Shown here: in pieces, positions 1 to 7,087 of the stretch
Layout of the letters: each line of letters opens with the position of its first letter
Position numbering within the stretch: the first letter of the stretch is position 1
Origin: CAZKNF01 sp964554105
GTDB lineage: Bacteria > Bacteroidota > Rhodothermia > Rhodothermales > VXPQ01
Length of the DNA stretch: 7,580 nucleotides
Assembly: GCA_964554105.1 (NCBI GenBank)
Contig: CAZKNF010000109.1
Location: 1 to 7,580 of the forward strand
Reading direction: 5' to 3'
Notes under the pieces: generated by a model
Database searches by the model: none
What the model saw: the letters and a program-made list of their open reading frames with translations, nothing else
Told to the model about the DNA's origin: nothing
Position numbers and translations under genes: made by a program

Positions 1-1
1 C

Positions 2-1306
2 CTACTCCGATTCGATCAGCAGCGCGTCGGCATCCCACTCGAAATCGACGAGAACGCCGGCGCGTCCGCTAGCCGGAATCACCCCCGAGCCGTAGTAGTC
101 CCCCTCCTGGACGTCGATGAACCCGGCTTCCTTCAGAGAGTCGGCGGCGGCGCTGCGGTGGCTCGCGAAGAGGTTATAGAAGTACCGCCCCCCCTTCAGC
201 GGCCACTTTGGCACACGGCAGTAGACGGAGTTTGTGCCGGGCCCGATGGTAAACGTTCGTCGCACGGCGTCGCTTCTGTATGCGGTGAGGTGCGATCCGG
301 AGTTCGCCGTGTACAGGCTCATTCCTATAGCGACCTCTTCGACGTCGCCATCGGCGAACGACTGAAGGTCTATGCGGATGAGCACGGGCATGCCGGAGAC
401 GAGCGTCTCCAGTATCGCGCCGGTCTCGGGGTCGATAAAGTCGACCTGCTTGAAGCGGACGCTGCCATCGCCTTTGCGGTCCGTTCTATCCAGGAGCGGC
501 TGCTGCGCGGCCAGCACTTCGGCTGAGTTGACATAACGTTGAACAGCCGTGTCGACATCTGAATCCAGTACTGCACGGCCGCCCTCCATCAGAATCACTC
601 GTTCGCAGAGGGCCTGGATCATGTTCATGTGATGGCTGACGAAGATCACCGTCCGTCCCTCACCGGCCACGTCTTCCATCTTCCCCAAACATTTCTTCTG
701 AAAGCCGATGTCGCCGACGGCCAGTACCTCATCTACCAGAAGAATTTCAGGTTCGAGATGCGCAGCCACGGCAAACCCGAGGCGGACCTTCATGCCGCTC
801 GAGTACCGCTTCACGGGCGTGTCGATAAAGCGTTCAACTCCGGAGAAATCGACGATTTCGTCGAACTTTCGGTCGATTTCGCCCTTCCTCATGCCGAGGA
901 TGGTCCCGTTGAGGTACATGTTCTCACGGCCGGTCAGCTCCGGGTGAAATCCCGTCCCAACCTCGAGCAGACTCGCCACGCGGCCGTTGAGCACCGCGCG
1001 CCCCAGCGTCGGCTGCGTTATGCGCGAGAGGACCTTGAGCAAGGTGCTCTTGCCGGCTCCGTTGCGGCCTATCAGCCCTACAACCTCGCCGTGCGGCACA
1101 TCGAACGAGATGTCGCGCAGCGCCCAGAGAATGTCTTCGGCGGTGTCCTGATCGAACCGGCTCAGGCTACGCAGGTACCGGAAGTTTCGCACCGGCGCCT
1201 TCACCATATGCATGAGCTTGGCACCCAGCGTATCGTGCTGGAGCTCTGCGAGCCCGAGGCGATAACGTTTCGCGATTCCCCTAACTTTGATAGCCAGATC
1301 GCTCAT
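2..1306 (-). CDS. ABC transporter ATP-binding protein, polysaccharide export (Wzt-like with C-terminal domain)
   Basis: This 434-residue ATPase should power export of a lipid-linked surface polysaccharide (O-antigen or similar) through the inner membrane, together with the permease encoded just upstream. Seen in the sequence: Walker A GRNGAGKST (residues 80-88), the LEVGTGFHPELTGREN stretch typical of this subfamily (114-129), the signature SSGMK (169-173), Walker B ILLVDE followed by VLAVGD (188-199), and the H-loop SHH (224-226). Residues about 24-60 form the insertion before the ALRDISF strand that Wzt/TagH-type ATPases carry. Residues about 280-430 form a beta-rich C-terminal extension. 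In Wzt proteins such a domain binds the finished glycan and sets export specificity; that role here is inferred. Both ends are complete, with the stop at 2-4. The start lies 61 bases after the permease stop, so one transcript is likely. A GAGG lies about 13 bases upstream, rather far. The gene could be named wzt or rfbE, but the glycan is unknown. Confidence 0.93.
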   Translation of the reverse strand: MSDLAIKVRGIAKRYRLGLAELQHDTLGAKLMHMVKAPVRNFRYLRSLSRFDQDTAEDILWALRDISFDVPHGEVVGLIGRNGAGKSTLLKVLSRITQPTLGRAVLNGRVASLLEVGTGFHPELTGRENMYLNGTILGMRKGEIDRKFDEIVDFSGVERFIDTPVKRYSSGMKVRLGFAVAAHLEPEILLVDEVLAVGDIGFQKKCLGKMEDVAGEGRTVIFVSHHMNMIQALCERVILMEGGRAVLDSDVDTAVQRYVNSAEVLAAQQPLLDRTDRKGDGSVRFKQVDFIDPETGAILETLVSGMPVLIRIDLQSFADGDVEEVAIGMSLYTANSGSHLTAYRSDAVRRTFTIGPGTNSVYCRVPKWPLKGGRYFYNLFASHRSAAADSLKEAGFIDVQEGDYYGSGVIPASGRAGVLVDFEWDADALLIESE

Positions 1307-1367
1307 CCCGTTCTGTGTTCCTCGTGAAGACTGATGCTATGCTTATACGCGTCCGATGGCTTTCAGG

Positions 1368-2270
1368 TCACGCCACGTCCGCCACCCGGCTCTCCATCCT
1401 CTTGAATAGGAAGGCGCCGGAGATGAAGAGCACCAGAGACGTCACACCCCCGATAGCGATCATGTCCCAGGGCATGGGCTGCGTTCCGAGAATCGCCGCG
1501 CGAAATCCCTCAATAACGCCGACGAGCGGATAAACGCTGCAGATCAGCGTAACCGAATAGCCGAATTTCTCCGTGACCAGCGACATCGGCCAAACGACCG
1601 GTGCGAGGTACATGAGCAGCCTCGACGAAATGTTGAGGCCGTACTGGACGTCTCGATACTGCAGGGCCAGAGCCGACAGCCACATCCCGATCCCTGCCGA
1701 GGTCATCATGAGAATGAGCAGCAGCAGCGGGAGATATATCGCATTCGCGGTCGGCACGACCTGGTAGTACAGCATCAGGAACGCCAGCACGAACACGGCG
1801 ATGAAGAGGTCGACCAGGCGCGAGAGGATCGGCACGATCGGGAGCACGAGGCGGGGAAAGTAAACCTTCGTAAACATCGCTTTGCCGCTGATCAGACTTC
1901 CGGTCGACTCAGTCATCGATCCGGAAAAGTAGTTCCAGGGAATCAGCGCGACGAAACTGAAGAGAGCATACGGAGACCCGTCGCTCGATATCTGAGCCAG
2001 ATTGCCGAATATGACGGTAAAAACCAGTGTCTGGATGAGCGGCTGCAGAACGACCCAGGCCACCCCCAGGACGCTCTGCCGGTACTTGGCCGTTATCCCG
2101 CGGAGTATGAGAAAATAGACCAGATCACGGTACTCGGCCAGCTCCCGCCACTTGACGATCTGCCAACCTTTCGGCGGTTCGATGACGACCTGATGGCTGG
2201 ATGGGGCGTCCGATTGACCATTGACGCCATTTCGCAGCCGTGAGGGGAAACGAAGAATATTACGTGCCAT
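1368..2270 (-). CDS. ABC-2 type polysaccharide/polyol phosphate export permease (Wzm/TagG-like)
   Basis: This 300-residue integral membrane protein is the likely partner of the ATPase that follows it on the minus strand; two copies with two ATPases would form the exporter. Family signs are the N-terminal amphipathic stretch with WRELAEYRDLVYFLILRGI (41-59), then AKYRQSVLGVAWVVLQPL (61-78) leading into the first membrane segment. YFPRLVLPI (137-145) follows, then several hydrophobic segments (about 70-90, 100-120, 140-170, 178-203, 215-232, 268-290). Near the C-terminus is YPLVGVIEGFRAAILG (247-262), a close match to the NP-GVIEGFRWALLG motif of the family. The length is slightly above the usual 260-280 because of a polar N-terminal tail of about 30 residues. 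An in-frame TAG lies directly before the ATG, so translation cannot begin further upstream. No strong Shine-Dalgarno sequence is visible. It is the first gene of the minus-strand pair and diverges from the transporter at 2665. Confidence 0.93.
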   Translation of the reverse strand: MARNILRFPSRLRNGVNGQSDAPSSHQVVIEPPKGWQIVKWRELAEYRDLVYFLILRGITAKYRQSVLGVAWVVLQPLIQTLVFTVIFGNLAQISSDGSPYALFSFVALIPWNYFSGSMTESTGSLISGKAMFTKVYFPRLVLPIVPILSRLVDLFIAVFVLAFLMLYYQVVPTANAIYLPLLLLILMMTSAGIGMWLSALALQYRDVQYGLNISSRLLMYLAPVVWPMSLVTEKFGYSVTLICSVYPLVGVIEGFRAAILGTQPMPWDMIAIGGVTSLVLFISGAFLFKRMESRVADVA

Positions 2271-2329
2271 CTATGACTGCATAGGTACAACTAGGAGCGG
2301 TTCGCATGTGGCGGCTGCCGTCCACAACG

Positions 2330-2353
2330 CGCCATCCCATTGTATGGGAGGCG
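2330..2353. repeat. imperfect inverted repeat in the divergent promoter region
   Basis: The left arm CGCC, a bulged A, then TCCCAT (2330-2340) pairs with ATGGGA then GGCG (2344-2353) around a TGT loop. This gives ten base pairs with a single bulge. No T-run follows on either strand, so it does not look like an intrinsic terminator. It lies 60 bases from the start of the exporter permease, so an operator or a 5' UTR hairpin of that transcript is possible. The structure is seen directly; any function is inference. Confidence 0.5.
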
Positions 2354-2510
2354 TTCCCTGGAGTGTTCCGCCGACAACGCGACGATCACGGGAAGAGCTC
2401 GCCCGACCGGACCGCGCACGCCCGGGTGCTGTATCTTGCTGCTTCATAAGAAGTTATGCGACTGTCTTCTCCCGCGCGTATGCTTTATGACTTGTTCGCT
2501 CTCATCCCCC

Positions 2511-2522
2511 GGTCTACAGACC
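2511..2522. repeat. short palindrome, possible operator
   Basis: GGTCT and AGACC flank a two-base centre (AC), giving a 12-base near-perfect dyad 40 bases upstream of the Shine-Dalgarno sequence that serves the leader ORF. As RNA it would be a small stem with a tetraloop; as DNA it has the shape of a dimeric regulator site. No regulator family could be assigned from the sequence, and a palindrome of this size can occur by chance. Confidence 0.3.
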
Positions 2523-2561
2523 AGCGAAGAAATGCGCCTGCGGAAGATAGGGCAGCCGAAT

Positions 2562-2569
2562 AAGGAGGG
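2562..2569 (+). promoter_or_regulatory. strong Shine-Dalgarno sequence before the leader ORF
   Basis: AAGGAGGG is the strongest ribosome binding site seen in the window. It is 3 bases from the ATG at 2573 and 14 bases from the ATG at 2584. The spacing to 2573 is short but usable, while 2584 is too far for efficient use. The site therefore favours translation of the small ORF 2573-2668, not the long in-frame extension of the transporter that would start at 2584. Confidence 0.6.
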
Positions 2570-2572
2570 TCT

Positions 2573-2668
2573 ATGCATTCGGGATGTGTGCGGGAAAATC
2601 TAGTGACGAAGGGGCAGAAATCCCGGACCGTGTGCATTTTAGATCCACCCCTTGCATTCGGAGCATGA
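2573..2668 (+). CDS. small leader ORF overlapping the transporter start (31 codons)
   Basis: The ORF begins at ATG 2573 directly after AAGGAGGG and reads MHSGCVRENL at its start and DPPLAFGA at its end. It stops at TGA 2666-2668, which overlaps the ATG of the cotransporter (2665-2667) as ATGA. This layout is typical of translational coupling, in which ribosomes ending on the small ORF re-initiate on the next gene. The peptide is mostly polar, with no membrane segment or recognisable motif; it has two cysteines (residues 5 and 21). I do not recognise it. It may be a regulatory leader whose sequence matters little, a real small protein, or a chance frame. The alternative is that the transporter begins at 2584 in another frame through the same ribosome binding site. 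The frame and overlap are seen directly; the coupling is inferred. Confidence 0.4.
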   Translation: MHSGCVRENLVTKGQKSRTVCILDPPLAFGA

Positions 2669-4866
2669 CGACAAGTTCGCCGATTTCGACCTCCGCCGCT
2701 GCCCGCTTCGGGACGTTCAAAGGAGTCTTTACACCGAACGTCCTCACGATCCTGGGAATCATTCTCTTTCTGAGAACCGGGTGGGTGGTAGGTCAGGCCG
2801 GGCTCTGGGGCGCTCTCGCAATCATCCTTCTGGCAAACGCCATCTCGTTCATAACAGGCCTGTCGCTCTCGGCCATAGCGACGAGTATGGATGTGAAGGC
2901 GGGCGGCAACTATTACCTTATCTCAAGGTCGCTGGGGCTTGAGATCGGCGGTGCGATCGGCATCCCGCTGTATTTTTCGCAGGCCATCTCCGTCGCCTTC
3001 TACATTATCGGCTTTACCGAGGCCATGATGAGCGTTCCGTATGTCGGGGCGCTGGATCCGCGCCTGGTCTCGACGGCGGTCGCCTTCGTCTTTGTCCTCA
3101 TCGCCTACGTGGGCGCGGACTTCGCGCTTCGCATCCAGTATTTCATTCTGGCGATTCTCGTTGCGGCTTTGATCTCGTTTTTTACGGGAGGATGGGGCGA
3201 TTTCGTGGAGCCAAATCTTATGCCGCGATTCACGGAGGGGATCAGCTTTTGGATCGTCTTCGCAGTCTTTTTTCCCGCGGTTACCGGGATCGAGATCGGC
3301 GTCAGCATGTCGGGCGATCTAAAAAATCCAAGCAGGAGCATTCCCCGCGGAACGATCGCCTCAATCGCCGTAACGGCGCTCGTCTATGTTGCCGCGGCGG
3401 TCTGGTTCGCGTTTCAACTCAGTGCGGATACGCTTATCTCCGTGAACCTGGCGATGGAAGAGGTGGCGAGCGTGCCGATCCTGATCCTAGCCGGTGTTGC
3501 GGCGTCCACTCTTTCGTCGGCACTTGGCAGCGTCCTCGCCGCTCCGCGAACGCTTCAGGCGATTTCTCGCGACCGCGTTGTTCCGTCGTGGTTGGCCAGT
3601 GAGATGGGTTCACCGACCGAACCTCGAGCCGCCGTGCTCATCACCGGCATCGTTGCGGTATTCGTCATCTGGATGGGCAATCTCAACTTCGTTGCGCCCA
3701 TCATCACCATGTTCTTCTTAAATACCTACGGGATGGTGAACCTGGTAGCAGGTATCGAACGGCTTGTCGGCAATCCCAGCTTCCGTCCGCGATTCCGGGT
3801 GCCGACGATCGTGTCGCTTCTCGGCGGGTTCGGATGCTACGGTGCCATGTTCTTGATCAACATACCGGCAACGATCGTCGCCATTATAGCCTCGTACGGC
3901 ATCTTCTTATGGCTCAGCCGCCGCAATATGGTACTGACGTTTGGCGATATGCGGAGCGGTATCTGGACCTCTCTCGCTCGATATGCTCTTCTGAATCTGG
4001 AACGCCGTCCACCATCGCACGGACGTAACTGGCGGCCGAACATCGTCGTGTTTACCGGTCAGCCGCACAACCGCGAGTATCTCGTTCAGCTTGCCGAGTG
4101 GCTCACGGTGGGAAGGGGGATCGTGACTTTCATGCAGCTCATCACCGGACCGCTTGACCGGATGAACATTCCGGCGCTTCGCGCGCGGGCCCAGAAGCAT
4201 ATTCGCGCGTACATCAAGAGCCGACGGATGGCGGCGTTCGCCGAGGCGCACGCGGTCGAAAACTTTCCGGAGGGCTCGGTTTCAGTCGTGCAGTCCCATG
4301 GTATCGGCGTCCTCGATTCGAATACGATCTTGATGGGATGGAGCGATACGCCCGCCGGCCGAACCACGCTGATGGAGGTCCTTCAACAAATGTCCCAGCT
4401 TCGCAAATCAGTACTGTTCCTGAGGGTTGATCCTGAACGCGGGTACGGTGTGGGAGAGGCGATCGATATTTGGTGGGGCGGTCGCGGCGGCAATGCGGAT
4501 TTAATGCTATTGCTAGGCCACGTGATCAGCAGGCACGGCGACTGGGCTGGGGCTGAGCTTCGCCTCTCTCGCATTATCGAACAAGAGCCCGGCCGCGAGC
4601 AAACGCGAGCACACATGAAATCGCTGCTCGAAGAAGTGCGTGTCGATGCCACTCCGCGTATCATCGTGCGCCCGCATGGGCGGCCGATAAGCGAGCTTCT
4701 GTCGGATTATAGTACGGATGCCGATTTGTCCATTCTCGGAATGCAGATTCCCGAGTCTGACGACGCCGAGCTTTATGGAGAGCGTCTCAACGAACTTGTG
4801 GAGGCGGTGGGAACGGTCTTGCTCGTCTACAGCGCGCAGCCGCAGGACGACCTACTTGCTTCATGA
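2665..4866 (+). CDS. cation-chloride cotransporter homologue (SLC12-like, APC superfamily)
   Basis: From ATG 2665 this is a 733-residue membrane protein, likely moving K+ and/or Na+ with Cl- across the inner membrane. About twelve membrane segments fill residues 22-420, followed by a soluble C-terminal domain of about 310 residues. Signature features: TM1 with LGIILFLRTGWVVGQAG (30-46), GGNYYLISRSLG after TM2 (80-91), TM3 with FYIIGFTEA (112-120), TM6 with FFPAVTGIEIG (202-212), then SGDLKNPSRSIPRGT (216-230), and VAPIITMFFL in TM8 (343-352). Y113, P204 and T207 line up with residues that hold K+ in animal KCC/NKCC structures. The C-terminal WRPNIVVFTG (456-465) and DIWWGGRGGN (601-610) resemble the cytosolic domain of animal SLC12 proteins. 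An alternative ATG at 2584 adds 27 polar residues; 2665 is preferred because homology starts near FGTFKG and its ATG overlaps the leader ORF stop. Only GGAG at 2660-2663, one base upstream, serves as its own ribosome site. Substrate remains inferred; a general amino acid permease is less likely. Confidence 0.88.
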   Translation: MTTSSPISTSAAARFGTFKGVFTPNVLTILGIILFLRTGWVVGQAGLWGALAIILLANAISFITGLSLSAIATSMDVKAGGNYYLISRSLGLEIGGAIGIPLYFSQAISVAFYIIGFTEAMMSVPYVGALDPRLVSTAVAFVFVLIAYVGADFALRIQYFILAILVAALISFFTGGWGDFVEPNLMPRFTEGISFWIVFAVFFPAVTGIEIGVSMSGDLKNPSRSIPRGTIASIAVTALVYVAAAVWFAFQLSADTLISVNLAMEEVASVPILILAGVAASTLSSALGSVLAAPRTLQAISRDRVVPSWLASEMGSPTEPRAAVLITGIVAVFVIWMGNLNFVAPIITMFFLNTYGMVNLVAGIERLVGNPSFRPRFRVPTIVSLLGGFGCYGAMFLINIPATIVAIIASYGIFLWLSRRNMVLTFGDMRSGIWTSLARYALLNLERRPPSHGRNWRPNIVVFTGQPHNREYLVQLAEWLTVGRGIVTFMQLITGPLDRMNIPALRARAQKHIRAYIKSRRMAAFAEAHAVENFPEGSVSVVQSHGIGVLDSNTILMGWSDTPAGRTTLMEVLQQMSQLRKSVLFLRVDPERGYGVGEAIDIWWGGRGGNADLMLLLGHVISRHGDWAGAELRLSRIIEQEPGREQTRAHMKSLLEEVRVDATPRIIVRPHGRPISELLSDYSTDADLSILGMQIPESDDAELYGERLNELVEAVGTVLLVYSAQPQDDLLAS

Positions 4867-4994
4867 TCTCAGACATCGCGGAACCGTCGGAAATTCAAAA
4901 GCTATCAGTTTCTCTATACCAGAAACACATATCCGATCGCCAAGCGAACGGTTGCGAACGCAGATACTTTCATCCATGAGTACAGACTAGATCA

Positions 4995-6101
4995 ATGGCA
5001 GGTGGTAAAGTCCGGTTTACCGGCCAGGACGCGACGCTTTTCATAAAGGAGGTCAAGGAGAGGGTTGACGACCACTTCACGTCGGCCGGGCGCTCTACAA
5101 AGGCAGATGCTCGGATGGTGATAAAGACCATCGTACTTCTGACAATGACGTTCGGCAGCTACGGCCTGATCATGAGCAATCAGTTCACGCCGTGGCAGAT
5201 GCTGGCATTAGCCGTAACGATGGGACTTGGAATGGCGGGCATCGGCTTTTCGGTGGCACATGATGCCCTCCATGGTGCGTATTCCTCCAGTCGGCGCATC
5301 AACAAGATTATCGGATACAGTTTCGACCTGCTGGGTGCTAACGGGTACATCTGGAAGATCACCCATAACGTAATCCACCACACATACACCAATATTCCGG
5401 GCATCGACGAGGATTTGGATGTGTCGCCGCTCATCCGCCTGTCGCCGGAAGCTCCATTGAAGTGGTTTCATCGTTTTCAACACTGGTTTGGCCTGATCGC
5501 CTACAGTTTCGCCACGCTGAACTGGCTATTCGTGAAGGACTTCCAGTGCTTTCTAAAACGCGATATTGGGCCGTACAAGAACAAGAGGCACCCGCGCTCC
5601 GAAATTGTGACCCTGATCGTGATGAAGCTCTTCGTTGTGGCCTATATGATCGTGCTTCCGCTTCTCGTTCTGGACGTGACGTGGTGGCAGTTTCTGATCG
5701 GATTCCTTGCAGCGCATTTGACGGCCGGCGTCATCCTGGGCGTCATTTTTCAGTTGGCGCACGTCGTGGAGGGGCCGGAATTTCCGAAGCCTGATAAGAA
5801 GGGAGAAATCGAAAGTGCGTGGCTCATTCATGAGATGGCCACCACAGCCAATTTTGCCGGAGACAACCGGCTGCTGTCCTGGTATATCGGCGGGCTGAAC
5901 TATCAGATAGAGCATCATCTGTTTCCGCAGATATGCAGCATACATTATCCCGAAGTCGCCCAGATCGTCCGCGATGTGGCTGTGAAATATGGGGTGCCCT
6001 ACAATTATCACCCGACGCTGCGAGCTGCGGTAGGCTCGCATTTGCGGATGTTGAAGCATCTGGGCCGGCCTGGTCAGGAGTATGCCTCCGCACCAGCATA
6101 A
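4995..6101 (+). CDS. membrane fatty acid desaturase (three-histidine-box, front-end-like)
   Basis: This 368-residue di-iron membrane enzyme should insert a cis double bond into an acyl chain (acyl-CoA or lipid-bound), taking electrons from a separate ferredoxin or cytochrome. All three histidine clusters are intact: HDALH (89-93), HNVIHH (124-129) and QIEHH (304-308). A further histidine, H256 in QLAHVVEG, lies at the end of the fourth hydrophobic stretch. Membrane segments are at about 44-60, 66-86, 162-180, 205-228 and 231-255. The Q in the third box is the hallmark of delta-5/6-type front-end desaturases, but unlike many of those there is no N-terminal cytochrome b5 domain. The first 40 residues are polar. 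The start is supported by the KVRFTG stretch near the N-terminus, as in related bacterial proteins; no strong Shine-Dalgarno sequence precedes it. The gap after the transporter is 128 bases with no clear terminator, so co-transcription is possible. Regiospecificity cannot be read from the sequence. Confidence 0.92.
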   Translation: MAGGKVRFTGQDATLFIKEVKERVDDHFTSAGRSTKADARMVIKTIVLLTMTFGSYGLIMSNQFTPWQMLALAVTMGLGMAGIGFSVAHDALHGAYSSSRRINKIIGYSFDLLGANGYIWKITHNVIHHTYTNIPGIDEDLDVSPLIRLSPEAPLKWFHRFQHWFGLIAYSFATLNWLFVKDFQCFLKRDIGPYKNKRHPRSEIVTLIVMKLFVVAYMIVLPLLVLDVTWWQFLIGFLAAHLTAGVILGVIFQLAHVVEGPEFPKPDKKGEIESAWLIHEMATTANFAGDNRLLSWYIGGLNYQIEHHLFPQICSIHYPEVAQIVRDVAVKYGVPYNYHPTLRAAVGSHLRMLKHLGRPGQEYASAPA

Positions 6102-6202
6102 AATCACGTGGCATCCACGACGCCGCGAGCGCTCATGGAACGCTAGATTCAGTCAATCTCCAATCGGCCGTTTTCATCGGCCTTCTAGAAGAAGAGTTAC
6201 GT

Positions 6203-7087
6203 ATGTACAGAATTGCGAGTTTGCTGCTGATCCTGTCCTTCACGGCCGCCACGTCTTCGGCCCAGGGGATCTCGGTCAAGTGGGAAGAACTCACTGGGCC
6301 GGATTTCGTCGAGGCGATCGATCAGGCCGAAGGGGTTTGCATGCTCCCATTCGGTGTGATCGAAAAGCATGGCGCCGCCGGTCCCCTGGGAACGGATCTG
6401 ATCATTGCTCGCAACACCACGATCGGTGCGGCGGAACTGGAATATGCCGTGGTCTTTCCCGAGTACTACTTCGGCCAGATCTTCGAGGCGATGCATCAGC
6501 CGGGCACGATCTCATACAGCAGGGATCTGCAGCTTCAGCTATTGCAGGAGACCGTTTCGGAGATGGGTCGAAACGGATGCGAGAAGATCGTCATCGTAAA
6601 CGGGCACGGCGGCAACACCTTTCTGATCCAGTACTTCACGCAAACGCAGATTGATGAACCGAAGGACTACGTCGTCTATGCGCTTGCCGGATTGGGCGGT
6701 GGTTCGAATGACGAGATCCCGGAGGCGGCTCGGCCATCCGCGCCGGGCGTAGACGGGCACGCCGGTGAAGGAGAACTGTCGATGGTGATGGCCTCACACC
6801 CCGACCTCGTCCATCCTGAGCGCTCGGAGATGCAGTCCGGGGAGAACCAGGACAGATTGGGCCTCAACGGCGGCGTGTACACCGCGATCTGGTGGTACGC
6901 CAATTACCCGAATCACTACAGCGGAAACTCCGCGGCCGCGAATGCCGAGCGCGGCCAGGCGTTGACGGACCAGCGCATCGCCGCCATCGCCGACGCCATC
7001 CGCGCCGTGAAGGCCGATGAGAACGCCGCGCGCCTCCAGCAGGAGTACTTCGAGCAGATCTCGCGTCCGCTGGACACCGATCAGTAG
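6203..7087 (+). CDS. exported creatininase-family metal-dependent hydrolase
   Basis: This 294-residue protein belongs to the creatininase family, whose members hydrolyse cyclic or linear amides with two metal ions. The N-terminus is a Sec signal peptide: R3, a hydrophobic run IASLLLILSF (4-13), and a likely cut after TSSA (residue 20). The mature enzyme would thus be periplasmic or secreted, unlike the cytoplasmic creatininase. The family motif FGVIEKHGAAGPLGTD (50-65) supplies E54, H56 and D65 as metal ligands. NGHGGN (133-138) and DGHAGEGELS (184-193) are the other conserved blocks. Creatininase proper has Glu two residues after the NGH histidine; here it is G137, so the substrate is probably not creatinine. 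The frame stays open upstream to 5933, but that part overlaps the desaturase. ATG 6203 is preferred because the signal peptide starts there, with purine-rich AGAAGAAGAG 7 bases upstream. The gap to the desaturase is 101 bases and to the sulfatase 129. The substrate is unknown. Confidence 0.88.
   Translation: MYRIASLLLILSFTAATSSAQGISVKWEELTGPDFVEAIDQAEGVCMLPFGVIEKHGAAGPLGTDLIIARNTTIGAAELEYAVVFPEYYFGQIFEAMHQPGTISYSRDLQLQLLQETVSEMGRNGCEKIVIVNGHGGNTFLIQYFTQTQIDEPKDYVVYALAGLGGGSNDEIPEAARPSAPGVDGHAGEGELSMVMASHPDLVHPERSEMQSGENQDRLGLNGGVYTAIWWYANYPNHYSGNSAAANAERGQALTDQRIAAIADAIRAVKADENAARLQQEYFEQISRPLDTDQ

Larger units (their letters stand above)
2271..2572. other. divergent intergenic region
   Basis: This region of about 300 bases separates the minus-strand exporter operon from the plus-strand leader ORF and transporter, so promoters for both directions must lie here or within its edges. 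I see no convincing sigma-70 pair and no clear Bacteroidota-type TAnnTTTG box with a matching upstream TTG. TATGCT at 2479-2484 is a possible -10 element but lacks a good -35 at the right distance. The region contains an imperfect inverted repeat at 2330-2353 and a compact palindrome at 2511-2522. No tRNA, riboswitch or credible protein-coding ORF was recognised. The few open frames that cross it resemble no known protein. Confidence 0.6.

Noticed and set aside
629..1327. Long plus-strand open frame of 232 codons antisense to the exporter ATPase
   Set aside because: It lies opposite a gene with all ABC motifs intact, shows no recognisable domain, and its composition fits a mirror of GC-rich codons.
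4894..4920. Promoter-like TTCAAA and TATACC before the desaturase
   Set aside because: The spacing is 15 bases and both boxes are poor matches, so no promoter is called.
4976..4990. Four-codon ATG...TAG mini-frame four bases before the desaturase start
   Set aside because: It has no ribosome binding site and is too short to separate from chance.
4718..4990. Plus-strand open frame across the end of the transporter into the gap
   Set aside because: Most of it is an out-of-frame reading of the transporter C-terminus, with no ribosome site and no recognisable protein.
5553..6107. Minus-strand open frame of 184 codons antisense to the desaturase
   Set aside because: It covers the third histidine box of a clear desaturase and encodes a histidine- and arginine-rich sequence without a domain; it is a shadow frame.
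6107..6119. Hairpin CGTGG-CAT-CCACG just after the desaturase stop, as a terminator
   Set aside because: The stem is only five pairs with a three-base loop and no T-tract follows, so it is too weak to call.
5933..6202. Ninety-codon N-terminal extension of the creatininase-family protein
   Set aside because: It overlaps the desaturase in another frame and would bury a good signal peptide that starts at 6203.
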